Shown here in pieces: positions 39,478-48,991 of a stretch of DNA of 64,000 nucleotides. The number at the start of each line of letters is the position of its first letter. The first letter of the stretch is position 1. The notes under the pieces are model-generated. The model was given only the letters and a program-made list of their open reading frames with translations. It ran no database searches and was not told the origin of the DNA. This stretch comes from Candidatus Nitrosopumilus sp. GTDB taxonomy: Archaea > Thermoproteota > Nitrososphaeria > Nitrososphaerales > Nitrosopumilaceae. The position numbers and the translations under genes were made by a program. The stretch lies in assembly GCA_003702525.1 (NCBI GenBank), contig REGJ01000003.1:16093-80092 (forward strand), in the 5' to 3' direction.

Positions 39478-40284
39478 TTACTCAGCAGAAAGATCCCAAT
39501 AATTTGCATCTTCTTGTTTTGCAGTAGGTTTTTGAAGATTTTTCCATTCTTTGAAAGAACGAACGTATAGTTTTGCATTTGGCAAGCCTGCAGTTTTTAG
39601 TGCATAGTATGCCAATCCAGAAAGTGTACCTACACTTCCACAATAAGTTATGATTTCAGCATCTCCAGTAACACCACGATTATCAAGTAAGCGTTTCATG
39701 TCTTCTTTTGGACGTAAAATTTTGTCATTGGATGCAAGTGTTCTGTATGGAAGACTAATTGCACCAGGAATATGTTGTTCAAGGAAGTTCAATCTCTCCC
39801 TATTATCAATTAGAACAACATCATCACGTTCTTTTGCAGATTCCAGGTAATCCGAAGTAGCCAAAATATCAGATTGTAACTTCACAGAGTGTTCTTTACT
39901 TTGAATATCAGGTGTTTGAGAATCACTTTCCAAACCAAGGGATTTCCAGTTGCTGTAAGTAGTTTCAAGTAAACTTACATCTGAATGTCCAAGATATTCC
40001 AAAGTCCATGCAACTCTAGAGGCTAATGCACCAAAGGTGTCATCATAAACTACAACACGAGTTTCATCATCAATTCCCATTGAGTTTACTAATTTTACAA
40101 CACGTTCAGGACTATCATCAGACAAAAGATTTGCCAAAGGTAGATTTACTGCAGTAGAAATATGATCTTTTTTGTAATCATCTTCTCGTCTGACATCAAT
40201 TACTCTAACACTTTTGTCCCTTATTTCTGAACGTAAAGAGTCTACATCCGTTGTAATGTTACCAGATCCTGTCAAGCAGCACAC
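39478..40284 (-). CDS. Two-domain rhodanese (thiosulfate/3-mercaptopyruvate sulfurtransferase-like)
   Basis: RVIDVRREDDYKKDHISTAVNLP; second domain VVLIDNRERLNFLEQHIPGAISLPYRTL...IITYCGSVGTLSGLAYYALK. True start probably TTG overlapping the upstream stop. Confidence 0.88.
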   Translation of the reverse strand: MCCLTGSGNITTDVDSLRSEIRDKSVRVIDVRREDDYKKDHISTAVNLPLANLLSDDSPERVVKLVNSMGIDDETRVVVYDDTFGALASRVAWTLEYLGHSDVSLLETTYSNWKSLGLESDSQTPDIQSKEHSVKLQSDILATSDYLESAKERDDVVLIDNRERLNFLEQHIPGAISLPYRTLASNDKILRPKEDMKRLLDNRGVTGDAEIITYCGSVGTLSGLAYYALKTAGLPNAKLYVRSFKEWKNLQKPTAKQEDANYWDLSAE

Positions 40285-42080
40285 TCACCTTTTCCAGTTT
40301 TAGTATGGTAACTAGTGTCACTGCCATAATCAAGATAGAAATCAGGATCCTCTTCTTTTGTTGGAGGGATTGTTAATGGATCAATTGCTTTTTTGACATC
40401 ATTAAGAGTTTTAATTTCAGAATCCTCAGCATTTGTTGCAACTCTGTGAATCCAAGACTTTAGAGTATCATCGGGTTTCTTGTGTTCTTTAAACAACTCT
40501 ATGATTTTCAAAATTACAGGAATTACTCTTTTAGCAGGAACTCTGTGACAGATTTGTCCCAACATCGCATCACCGTCAGAACGTCCACCTAACAACATTT
40601 GATAATTTGCATACATGTCTTTGCCAACACGTGCACCACCTCCAAAGAATCCAATTGTTGCGATTCCATGCTGACCACAAGAGTTTGGACATCCACTAAT
40701 CTTGATAGATGCATCACGCAAATCGTCATCTTCATCAAGTTTTAGTTCCAAGAATTTTCTTTGGATTTCTTTAGCTAATCTATGAGAATTTGTTAATGCC
40801 AAATTACAGGAAGTTGTTCCAGAGCATCCTATAGGGGCAGTCATGGTGAGGGCGCCAGATTTAGCAAGGCCGATTTCAAGTAGTTTAGAATACAAACGTG
40901 GTAAATCATCTTCATGAACATAACGTAATGCAATATTTTGTACAAAGCCAGCACGAGCCTTGCCTTCTGCAGAGAAATCACGAATAATGTCAGCTAATGC
41001 TTGTAATTGACTTGAAGTGATATCTCCGGCTTCAAGAGTGATGTATGCAGTTCTATAATCAGATTGTTTTTGTGTTTCAGTGTTAGTTTTTAGCCATCTT
41101 GCATAACCATCAGGAGAACCACTTCCACTTTCATCACTTACTCTGATTGGGTGTTTAATTTCGTCAGGAGTGTGATCAACATCAAGTTGTGTAATTACAG
41201 ATTGAGTAGCTCTTACTACGGCTCTTTCTTTCAGTACAAGATTTTGGAATTTTTCCCAACCCATGTCATTTACAAGATAACGCATTCTATTTCTTGCAAG
41301 ATTTTTTCTATCTCCTAATCTATCAAAGATTTTTACTACAGCAATTGAAGTGTAAAGTAAATCTTCTTCAGGAGTAAAGTCTTCTAATTGATGACCAACA
41401 AATGATCTGTTTCCTAATCCCCCACCAAGAAATATTTTGAATCCTTTTTGAGTAGTTCCATCTATTTCTCTAATTTGAGGAATTAATCCAACATCAACAA
41501 TTCTCACCATTCCATGTTTCTCACAACACGTGAAAGTAAATTTGAATTTACGAGGTAAATTTTGACTCATAGGATTTCTCAAAAAGAATTTTGCAGTAGC
41601 ACGTGCATATGGAGTTGAATCAAATTCTTCATTAGGACAAACACCAGTCATAGGACTGCACATTACATTTCTTACACTATTTCCACATGCCTCTCTCGAT
41701 GTCATTCCAACATCAGCAAGGCCACGAAGAATTTCTGAGACATCTTCAAGAATTACCCAGTGTAGTTGAATACTTTCTCTAGTTGTAATATGTGCACTTC
41801 CAATAGAATATTGCTCACTTAATTGAGATAGTTTTTCAATTTGGTGAGGATAAATTTCACCTGCAGGGAGTTTAATCCTGACCATAGCATAATCACTAGT
41901 CATTCTAGTACCATATGCACCGTGTTGAAGTCTATATCGTCTAAAACTATCTTCATCATATTTTCCTTGACGATATAGTTTTACAGTTTTTGCAAAATCA
42001 TCAGCCTCTTCAATTCTTGCCCAATTAATTTTATGCTTAGGAGAATCAGATGCAGATTGTTTAAGATCCGATACTGTCAA
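40272..42080 (-). CDS. Siroheme/4Fe-4S nitrite/sulfite reductase
   Basis: TREAGNS-type TSREACGNSVRNVMCSPMTGVC; APIGCSGTTSCNLAL...ISGCPNSCGQHGIATIGFFGGG. Confidence 0.92.
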   Translation of the reverse strand: MTVSDLKQSASDSPKHKINWARIEEADDFAKTVKLYRQGKYDEDSFRRYRLQHGAYGTRMTSDYAMVRIKLPAGEIYPHQIEKLSQLSEQYSIGSAHITTRESIQLHWVILEDVSEILRGLADVGMTSREACGNSVRNVMCSPMTGVCPNEEFDSTPYARATAKFFLRNPMSQNLPRKFKFTFTCCEKHGMVRIVDVGLIPQIREIDGTTQKGFKIFLGGGLGNRSFVGHQLEDFTPEEDLLYTSIAVVKIFDRLGDRKNLARNRMRYLVNDMGWEKFQNLVLKERAVVRATQSVITQLDVDHTPDEIKHPIRVSDESGSGSPDGYARWLKTNTETQKQSDYRTAYITLEAGDITSSQLQALADIIRDFSAEGKARAGFVQNIALRYVHEDDLPRLYSKLLEIGLAKSGALTMTAPIGCSGTTSCNLALTNSHRLAKEIQRKFLELKLDEDDDLRDASIKISGCPNSCGQHGIATIGFFGGGARVGKDMYANYQMLLGGRSDGDAMLGQICHRVPAKRVIPVILKIIELFKEHKKPDDTLKSWIHRVATNAEDSEIKTLNDVKKAIDPLTIPPTKEEDPDFYLDYGSDTSYHTKTGKGECAA

Positions 42081-42203
42081 TACAACGAAATTCCTTTTTG
42101 TTCGGATATAAATTTTTGAGAAATGGAGGTTTTGGGACTCAAACTTTCAAGGCTGACGCAATATTTCCTATATTTTCAGGAAAAATTCGTTTCACAGACA
42201 TGA

Positions 42204-42227
42204 AATAATTAGTACATCCTAATTATT
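42204..42227. promoter_or_regulatory. 9-bp dyad AATAATTAG-N6-CTAATTATT upstream of thi4
   Basis: Perfect inverted repeat in the divergent reductase/thi4 intergenic region. Confidence 0.35.
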
Positions 42228-42269
42228 GATGTGGGAAAGTATTAATGGGTTCTAGACAGGAAATTTTTC

Positions 42270-43088
42270 ATGCAAGAAGCAACTGTAGCAGAACAATCAT
42301 CAAAAATATTTACAGACATTCGTGAAGTTGAAATCACACAAGCAATAGCAAATGAATTTCACGAAGTGTTAATTGACAGAGCAGAGTCAGACGTAATCAT
42401 TATCGGTGCAGGTCCAGCAGGACTTACAGCAAGTAGAGAACTTTCAAACCTAGGTTTCAAAGTTTTAGTTATTGAACAAAACAACTACCTAGGCGGAGGA
42501 TATTGGTTAGGGGGTTACATGATGAATCCAGTTACAGTTAGAGAACCTGCACAAAAAATTTGGGATGAATTAGGTGTACCATACAAAAAAGTAAAAGATG
42601 GATTGTATTTGACACCAGGTCCACATGCAGTTTCAAAATTAATTGCAGGGGCATGTGATGCAGGAGTAAAATTCTTACAGTTAACAAAATTTGATGACTT
42701 GGTTCTAAAGAACGGAAGAGTTGCAGGAATTGTTGTTAACTGGATGCCAGTTTCAGCATTGCCACGGAACATTACATGCGTTGATCCAGTAGCATTTGAA
42801 GCTAAAATAATCATTGATGCATCAGGACATGATTCTGTTGCAGTGAAAAGACTAGTTGACAGAGGTTTAGCTGAATGGAAAGGAATGGAGCCAATGTTTG
42901 TAAATGACGGTGAAGAACATGTAGTTCACAAAACAGGTGAAATTTACCCAGGACTAATTGCAGCAGGAATGTCAGTCACAGAAACTCACGGGTTAGCAAG
43001 AATGGGACCAACCTTTGGTTCAATGTTGTACTCTGGAAAGAGAGCAGCAGAAATTGCAGCTGAGAAAATCAAAGAGTTAGAAAGATAA
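42270..43088 (+). CDS. thi4: Thiamine thiazole synthase Thi4 (sulfide/Cys-dependent)
   Basis: SDVIIIGAGPAGLTASRELSNLGFKVLVIEQNNYLGGGYWLGGYMMNP...NITCVDPVAFEAKIIIDASGHD...GPTFGSMLYSGKRAAEIA. Confidence 0.92.
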   Translation: MQEATVAEQSSKIFTDIREVEITQAIANEFHEVLIDRAESDVIIIGAGPAGLTASRELSNLGFKVLVIEQNNYLGGGYWLGGYMMNPVTVREPAQKIWDELGVPYKKVKDGLYLTPGPHAVSKLIAGACDAGVKFLQLTKFDDLVLKNGRVAGIVVNWMPVSALPRNITCVDPVAFEAKIIIDASGHDSVAVKRLVDRGLAEWKGMEPMFVNDGEEHVVHKTGEIYPGLIAAGMSVTETHGLARMGPTFGSMLYSGKRAAEIAAEKIKELER

Positions 43089-43111
43089 GCAATCAATCCA
43101 TTGTTTTTCTA

Positions 43112-43882
43112 GTGAAAATAAGTAAAATTATCATTTATGACGAACCCACAGTTCCAGAAATTCAGATATACAACATAGAGAAATTTCTTAAAAAAACATT
43201 TCATGTAGATATAGAAATACGAAAAAACTTTTTTAAAAATACAAATGACAAATTATTTCAAGAAATTGCCACTACAAGAATTTTTGAATTAAAAAAACAA
43301 TTTTCAAGACACATTCCAACAGAAGCAGAAATACAAATGGAAAAAGAAAACACAGATAATTCGCAAAATGAAGAAAAAATTCTTTATGATGGGTTTGAAT
43401 TTCAGAAAATAATTTCAAAGTTTATTCCTGTAGATGAAAGTAATCAAGATGTTCTAAGCATAATTTTTACAAACAAACTAACTTGTACATTTGATGAAAG
43501 TGACTCCAGATATCATGCAAGAGCACTAATTGGAACAAATCCTGCAATAATTTCAACAACAGGAATAATTGAAGCGCCAGCAAAGCCTAAAGAATACTAC
43601 CTTGAATTAATGACAAATTTTAGTGAAGAGAACATAGAAAAAATCAAAGAGAAGTACAAAGGTGAATTTTTGGAATACAATGATCCAAGATTATCAGAAG
43701 TCGTAGAAAGTTATCTGTTGCAGATGATCATGTATTATGAAACAGGAGATGCATTTTGTGAAGAAAAAGAATGTAGGTTGTATAATGCACATTGGCAAAA
43801 AGATCTTCTTTACACACAATTAAGCAAGAAATTTTGTAAAAAACATGAAAAGAGTTTTGAAAAAATAACCAGTCATCCTTAA
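43112..43882 (+). CDS. Hypothetical archaeal protein, 256 aa
   Basis: ORF; RYHARALIGTNPAIISTTGIIEAPAKPKEYY and Cys/His C-terminal region. Confidence 0.6.
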   Translation: MKISKIIIYDEPTVPEIQIYNIEKFLKKTFHVDIEIRKNFFKNTNDKLFQEIATTRIFELKKQFSRHIPTEAEIQMEKENTDNSQNEEKILYDGFEFQKIISKFIPVDESNQDVLSIIFTNKLTCTFDESDSRYHARALIGTNPAIISTTGIIEAPAKPKEYYLELMTNFSEENIEKIKEKYKGEFLEYNDPRLSEVVESYLLQMIMYYETGDAFCEEKECRLYNAHWQKDLLYTQLSKKFCKKHEKSFEKITSHP

Positions 43883-44784
43883 ACAGATTTGATATCTTTA
43901 CGTATTTTTTCAGAGGATTTTTTGAGAGAAGAAGATTCAATATCATCAAGTTTCAGTTGTTGGATTTCAATCACACCGTTTTGATTGATTTTTACAGGAA
44001 CACCCATTGCAACATTATGTTCGCCATACTCACCCTCAAGAACAATAGAAGCAGGAATAGAGATTTCTTTTTTGTTTGAAATAGCATCAATTACATCAAA
44101 TGTATTTTTAGCAATACCAAACTGAGATCTACTCTTAAAATTTCTCAAAGTTCTCCAATAGTTTCGTACATTTTCTGTAATAGTATCACGGCTATCAATC
44201 ATAGAAAAGAGAGGATTGCCACCAACAGAAACACCAGAAAAGATTGGAACCATAGAATCACCGTGTTCACCTAAAACAAGAGCATTTGAGACAGATGATT
44301 GTGGGACAGATAATGTTTCAGAGATATAATAACGAAATCTACTGGTGTCAAGACTAGATGCAATTCCAATTACTTTGAATCTAGAAAATCCACTTGTTTT
44401 TTGAAAAAAGTAAGTTAAAACATCAAGAGGGTTTGAAACTATCAAAACTATTGCGGAAGGGCAATACTGTTTTATTTTTTCTGCAATGTCTTTTATCATT
44501 GCCACTTGATAGTCAATGTTTTCAGCACGATCTTTTGTGTAAACACCAACACTTGCAGCAATAACAACAATATCAGAGCCTACTAATTCAGAATAATCAT
44601 CAGTGCCACGAATAGAAAATTTAGAATTTGCAGGAATTGCACTTGCAACATCCAAGGATTCACCAATTGCTTTTTCTTTCGTAGTGTTTACAAGGAGAAC
44701 ATCATCTAACCCATTTGAAATACAAAGAAATGCAATAGATGCACCAACTCTACCAGTTCCAACAATGGAAATCAACAGTATCAC
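43879..44784 (-). CDS. mdh: Malate/lactate dehydrogenase family
   Basis: ISIVGTGRVGASIAFLC...IVIVSNPLDVLTYFFQKTSGFSRFKVIGIASSLDTSRFR...ALVLGEHGDSMVPIFSG. Confidence 0.9.
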   Translation of the reverse strand: MILLISIVGTGRVGASIAFLCISNGLDDVLLVNTTKEKAIGESLDVASAIPANSKFSIRGTDDYSELVGSDIVVIAASVGVYTKDRAENIDYQVAMIKDIAEKIKQYCPSAIVLIVSNPLDVLTYFFQKTSGFSRFKVIGIASSLDTSRFRYYISETLSVPQSSVSNALVLGEHGDSMVPIFSGVSVGGNPLFSMIDSRDTITENVRNYWRTLRNFKSRSQFGIAKNTFDVIDAISNKKEISIPASIVLEGEYGEHNVAMGVPVKINQNGVIEIQQLKLDDIESSSLKKSSEKIRKDIKSV

Positions 44785-44788
44785 TAGA

Positions 44789-45220
44789 TTATTTTACTAT
44801 AAGAACTGGACATTTTGCTTTTTGAGAAACACCATTTGCAACACTGCCCAAGATGACCTTGTCTAATCCTGTACGTCCATGAGAACCAATCACGATAAGG
44901 TCATGTTTTCTAGATTTTGCAAAAATCACAATATCAGTTACAACGGATTTTGATTTGATGATATGGGATTTTACTGAAATATTATTTTTTTTAGCAATTG
45001 CTTCTAATTTTTCAAGATGTTTTTCTGAAACCTTTTTTTGCTTTTTGATTAATTCATTGTCAGCTCGAGAATCATAGTACTTATGATGCCAAGCATCTCC
45101 TTCAAGACAAGTTAACAAAGTTAGTTTTGAGTCATATTTTTTTGCAATGTCAACTGCGACTTTGAAAGATCTAGTAGACGGTGTAGATAAATCAAAGGGG
45201 ATCAGAATATTCTTAAACAA
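44789..45220 (-). CDS. Universal stress protein
   Basis: NILIPFDLSTPSTRSFKVAVDIAKKY...DLIVIGSHGRTGLDKVILGSVANGVSQKAKCPVLIV. Confidence 0.92.
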   Translation of the reverse strand: MFKNILIPFDLSTPSTRSFKVAVDIAKKYDSKLTLLTCLEGDAWHHKYYDSRADNELIKKQKKVSEKHLEKLEAIAKKNNISVKSHIIKSKSVVTDIVIFAKSRKHDLIVIGSHGRTGLDKVILGSVANGVSQKAKCPVLIVK

Positions 45221-45225
45221 TTTTT

Positions 45226-45567
45226 CTAAACCTCTCTTTTACGTACACTATCTCTTTGACGTTTATCATCATGTTTTGATAATTCTCGTTCTAGTTTTCT
45301 AGACAACTCATCGGCAATTTTGAGAATATCCCAATCAGATTCAGTATAGACAAGTTGGTTTTTGGATGTCTTTATTGTAGCTGTGACATCATAATGGGTT
45401 CTACTGCCTTCAGAATTTTGAGATTTGACATCAATTTTAGCCTCAATGATATTAGACAGAACAGGTTGAACTTTCTCAAGGGCTGCACCAAATTTTGAAT
45501 AAAGTACTTCATTTGCAGGTTCATCTTTAGATAAACCAACTATGTATAATGGGGTTTTTTTGCTCAT
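45226..45567 (-). CDS. Possible HPF/YfiA-like ribosome-associated protein
   Basis: EAKIDVKSQNSEGSRTHYDVTATIKTSKNQLVYTESDWDILKIADELSRKLERELSKHDDKRQRD resembles the HPF fold; shorter start MSKKTPLY preferred. Confidence 0.5.
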   Translation of the reverse strand: MSKKTPLYIVGLSKDEPANEVLYSKFGAALEKVQPVLSNIIEAKIDVKSQNSEGSRTHYDVTATIKTSKNQLVYTESDWDILKIADELSRKLERELSKHDDKRQRDSVRKREV

Positions 45568-45678
45568 AAAATATATCTTTAAAATGTGATTAAATACTTT
45601 ATAGTAATTATTAGTCGTGATTTTCATTCATGATACTGGAAAAGACATGTTTTTAATGAATATCCCAAAAAGTTCAGT

Positions 45679-46533
45679 GTGAACCTAAAAAATTCAAAAT
45701 TAACAAAACTTTTGACAAAACCAATTGCAGTAGAACCAAATTCAACATTGGTAAAAGTTAGAGATGCATTACTCAAAAACAAAGTCAAAAGAGTGGTGGT
45801 GGTAGAAAAGAAAAAACCAATTGCAGTAATTACTGAAAAAGACATTGCAAAGAAAATTTACGAGTTAGGAAATAAGCCGATCAAATCAGTACTTGCAAAA
45901 AGTTTCAAACCAAAAAAACTATTCACACTAACTAGAGAAAATACAGTTAAAGAATGTGCAAAGATGATGAAAAAACACAGAATTAGTGTTGTGATTATTT
46001 TAAATGAAGATAAGACACTTGGAGGAATTATAACAAAAACTGACCTAGTTAAGATATTCCTAACAAAAGGTTCTGAATCACTCAAAGTATCTCAAGTGAT
46101 GAAGAAAAATCTAGTAACAGCGTCACCAAGTGATCCCATATTACATGTTGAAAGTTTGTTGTTAAAATATGGAATATCAAGGGTAGTTATAAAGAGAAAC
46201 CAAAAACCAGTAGGAATTATTACATTCAGAGATTTTGTGCCTGCAAAAATACCTCAATGGATTGCAGAATCAGCAGACCCAAAAGAAGTGCAAGAGTACA
46301 AGTTCAAAAAAGGATTAGAAGAGAGTCATGCAAACCAAATGAGTTACCTGTTCCCATTTCATGCAACAGACATTATGGCTTCAAAACCAATTACAGTTGG
46401 GGCCGATAAAGAAATCAGAGTAGCAATTACACTTATGATTAAACACAACATTAGCGGATTGCCAGTTGTAAAGAATTCAAAATTAGTAGGAATTATTACA
46501 AAATCAGATATTGTTGGAGTTCTTGCCAGTTAA
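45679..46533 (+). CDS. CBS-domain protein (four CBS motifs)
   Basis: KLLTKPIAVEPNSTLVKVRDALLKNKVKRVVVVE...GIITKSDIVGVL. Confidence 0.92.
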   Translation: MNLKNSKLTKLLTKPIAVEPNSTLVKVRDALLKNKVKRVVVVEKKKPIAVITEKDIAKKIYELGNKPIKSVLAKSFKPKKLFTLTRENTVKECAKMMKKHRISVVIILNEDKTLGGIITKTDLVKIFLTKGSESLKVSQVMKKNLVTASPSDPILHVESLLLKYGISRVVIKRNQKPVGIITFRDFVPAKIPQWIAESADPKEVQEYKFKKGLEESHANQMSYLFPFHATDIMASKPITVGADKEIRVAITLMIKHNISGLPVVKNSKLVGIITKSDIVGVLAS

Positions 46534-46959
46534 TTATTTTATAATTAGTAATGAACAGTTTGAATGTTGAGCAAGTTTATTTGAAACACTTCCAAGAAAA
46601 AATCCTGTAATTGCACCAAGGCCCTTATTTCCAACAATTACTAAATCACATTTTTCAGATTTGGCAATTTTTTCAATTTCAGATACAATATTTCTCCCTT
46701 CTTTAAGGAAAGATTTTGCAGTGATTCCTTTTTTTGCAGCTCTTAATTTTGCATCATCAAGAGTTTTTTTACCAAATTTTCTAAGCATACCCATGTACTC
46801 TTTACGATCAAGTAAATTAATTGATGATTTTTCTGCAACATAAAGTAGAATTATCTTAGAATCAAATGCATGAGCAATTTCAATTGCACGTTGTAATGCT
46901 TTTTTAGAACACCTAGAGCCATCGACGGGAACAAGAATTGTTTTAAAATTGTTAGTCAT
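46534..46959 (-). CDS. Universal stress protein
   Basis: KTILVPVDGSRCSKKALQRAIEIA...DLVIVGNKGLGAITGFFLGSVSNKLAQHSNCSLLII. Confidence 0.92.
   Translation of the reverse strand: MTNNFKTILVPVDGSRCSKKALQRAIEIAHAFDSKIILLYVAEKSSINLLDRKEYMGMLRKFGKKTLDDAKLRAAKKGITAKSFLKEGRNIVSEIEKIAKSEKCDLVIVGNKGLGAITGFFLGSVSNKLAQHSNCSLLIIK
46722..46770. repeat. 49-bp direct repeat copy 1 (copy 2 at 47147-47195)
   Basis: TGATTCCTTTTTTTGCAGCTCTTAATTTTGCATCATCAAGAGTTTTTTT identical in both USP genes. Confidence 0.9.
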
Positions 46960-47387
46960 TTTACAACAAGCACTGGTTTTTTGGACTTGTGTAATACATA
47001 GTTTGAAACACTACCCAAGAAAAGCTCTTTTGCAGAACTTCTTCCACGAGCACCAATAACAACTAAGTCAATTCCATTTCTTTTATTATTTACAAATCGT
47101 GCAATATCATATCCAGGATCACCCGACAATGATTTTGAAATCAATTTGATTCCTTTTTTTGCAGCTCTTAATTTTGCATCATCAAGAGTTTTTTTCATTT
47201 CTTTTGAGGTGTTGAAATCTAAAAATCCCAAAGGGTGAATTGCATAAATCCCAGGCACAGATTTTATACTCAATGCAACAATTACACCCTGAGATTGTCT
47301 TGCTAAATGAATAGCCATGTCTAATCCACGAATAGAATTTTTTGAACCATCAAGAGGTACAAGAATCTTCTTGGTTTTAATGACCAT
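46956..47387 (-). CDS. Universal stress protein
   Basis: KKILVPLDGSKNSIRGLDMAIHLAR...DLVVIGARGRSSAKELFLGSVSNYVLHKSKKPVLVV. Confidence 0.92.
   Translation of the reverse strand: MVIKTKKILVPLDGSKNSIRGLDMAIHLARQSQGVIVALSIKSVPGIYAIHPLGFLDFNTSKEMKKTLDDAKLRAAKKGIKLISKSLSGDPGYDIARFVNNKRNGIDLVVIGARGRSSAKELFLGSVSNYVLHKSKKPVLVVK
47147..47195. repeat. 49-bp direct repeat copy 2
   Basis: Identical to 46722-46770. Confidence 0.9.
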
Positions 47388-47498
47388 GTTTTAAAATAGT
47401 CAAATTGAACATTAAAAGGCTTTAGTAATTATCCTGACTGATTTTCAATTATGATAATTTAGAATTTATATGATATAATTGAAGATAGTCAAAAAATT

Positions 47499-47936
47499 AT
47501 GGATAATACATTTGTCAATCAAGTTATGAGCAAAAATGTCTTGACAGCAGAAAAATCTACATCACTACAAGATGCAGCAGAAAAAATGAACCAACTCAAT
47601 GTTGGTTGTGTAATCGTAACAGAGGAATCAAAACCGGTAGGAATCATTACTGAAAGAGATTTTGTAACAAAAGTGGCAGCAGAAGGAAGGCCATTGTTTA
47701 CTGAAATTTCAGAAGTGATGTCGTCTCCTTTGATAACAATAGATCCTGAAGAAACAATATGGGAAGCATCAGAAATTATGAAAGAAAAGTTAATTCATAA
47801 ACTTCCAGTTATCGAAAATGAAAGAATTGTAGGAGTCATTACAACATCAGACATTGTAAGAATCTCTAGTGTTGGATCTGATTCTCAAATGCGTAAAATA
47901 TGTGACCAAATTCTGATGAGAATGAAAGACGAATAA
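47499..47936 (+). CDS. CBS-pair protein
   Basis: VNQVMSKNVLTAEKSTSLQDAAEKMNQLNVGCVIVTE...VGIITERDFV...GVITTSDIVRI. Confidence 0.92.
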   Translation: MDNTFVNQVMSKNVLTAEKSTSLQDAAEKMNQLNVGCVIVTEESKPVGIITERDFVTKVAAEGRPLFTEISEVMSSPLITIDPEETIWEASEIMKEKLIHKLPVIENERIVGVITTSDIVRISSVGSDSQMRKICDQILMRMKDE

Positions 47937-47986
47937 TCAAAAAAAGGATATTCACTTAAATTATTGAAATTAAGAGATGAGTTACT

Positions 47987-48991
47987 ATGATGGCAGCAGA
48001 CGCAGGTTCCACAGTTCTAGAATCAAAAGATGAAGGACCGAAAATGCCAGATAAGAAAAAAACAAAATTTGATGTAGTAATTATCGGAGCAGGTCCTTCT
48101 GGATATACAGCAGGAATTTATTGTTCCAGGGCAGGGTACGATACTTTGATTTTATCAGGAATCTTACCTGGAGGTCAACTAGTAAACACAACTGAAGTTG
48201 AAAATTATCCTGGATTTGAAAATGGGATCATGGGCCCAGACTTGATGATAGAAATGAGAAAACAATGCCAAAGAATGGGAACAACTATTGTAGATGATGA
48301 GGCTGTAGATGTAGATTTTAGAAGAAAACCATTGAAGGTTTTAACAGCATCAGAAGAATATGAAGGTCGTGCAATCATTATTGCAACAGGTGCAAACCCA
48401 AGAAAATTAGGATTAGAAGGTGAAGAAACTTTTGGAGGAAAGGGTGTCTCATACTGTGCAACATGTGATGGACCATTTTTTAGAAATCAAGAGTTAGTGG
48501 TAGTAGGAGGAGGAGATTCTGCAGTAGAAGAAGCAACATTTCTTACAAAATTTGCAACTACAGTTCATTTAGTTCACAGAAGAGACGAATTACGTGCAAG
48601 TAAAGTGATGCAAGAAAGAGCTGAAAATAATGAAAAAATAAAATTCCATTGGGATTCTGCTGTAATTGATATTAAGGGTGATCAAAAAATGCAACAAGCA
48701 GTTTTGAAGAATCTCAAAAGTAATGAAGAGACAACATTAGATGTAGGAGGTCTTTTTGTTGCAATCGGGCACGAACCAAATACAAAATTATTCAAAAATC
48801 AAATTGATTTGGATGATGAGGGATATGTAGTGTTGAAAGATAGAACTTACACTAATGTTGAAGGAGTTTTTGCAGCAGGAGATGTTCATGATAGAAATTA
48901 TAGACAAGCAATTACTGCTGCAGGATATGGTTGCATGGCAGCAATTGATGTTGATAAATATCTAACAGAAAGTGCAGATAAACAAGAATGA
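47987..48991 (+). CDS. trxB: Thioredoxin reductase
   Basis: DVVIIGAGPSGYTAGIYCSRAGYDTLIL...YCATCDGPFFRNQELVVVGGGDSAVEEATFL...VFAAGDVHDRNYRQAITAAGYGCMAA. Confidence 0.94.
   Translation: MMAADAGSTVLESKDEGPKMPDKKKTKFDVVIIGAGPSGYTAGIYCSRAGYDTLILSGILPGGQLVNTTEVENYPGFENGIMGPDLMIEMRKQCQRMGTTIVDDEAVDVDFRRKPLKVLTASEEYEGRAIIIATGANPRKLGLEGEETFGGKGVSYCATCDGPFFRNQELVVVGGGDSAVEEATFLTKFATTVHLVHRRDELRASKVMQERAENNEKIKFHWDSAVIDIKGDQKMQQAVLKNLKSNEETTLDVGGLFVAIGHEPNTKLFKNQIDLDDEGYVVLKDRTYTNVEGVFAAGDVHDRNYRQAITAAGYGCMAAIDVDKYLTESADKQE

Noticed and set aside
42100-42269. Possible TPP riboswitch upstream of thi4
   Set aside because: No CUGAGA or other TPP consensus blocks; only a DNA dyad was found.
45624-45845. 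- strand ORF 73 aa
   Set aside because: Antisense to the start of the CBS-domain gene; Phe/Leu-rich shadow.
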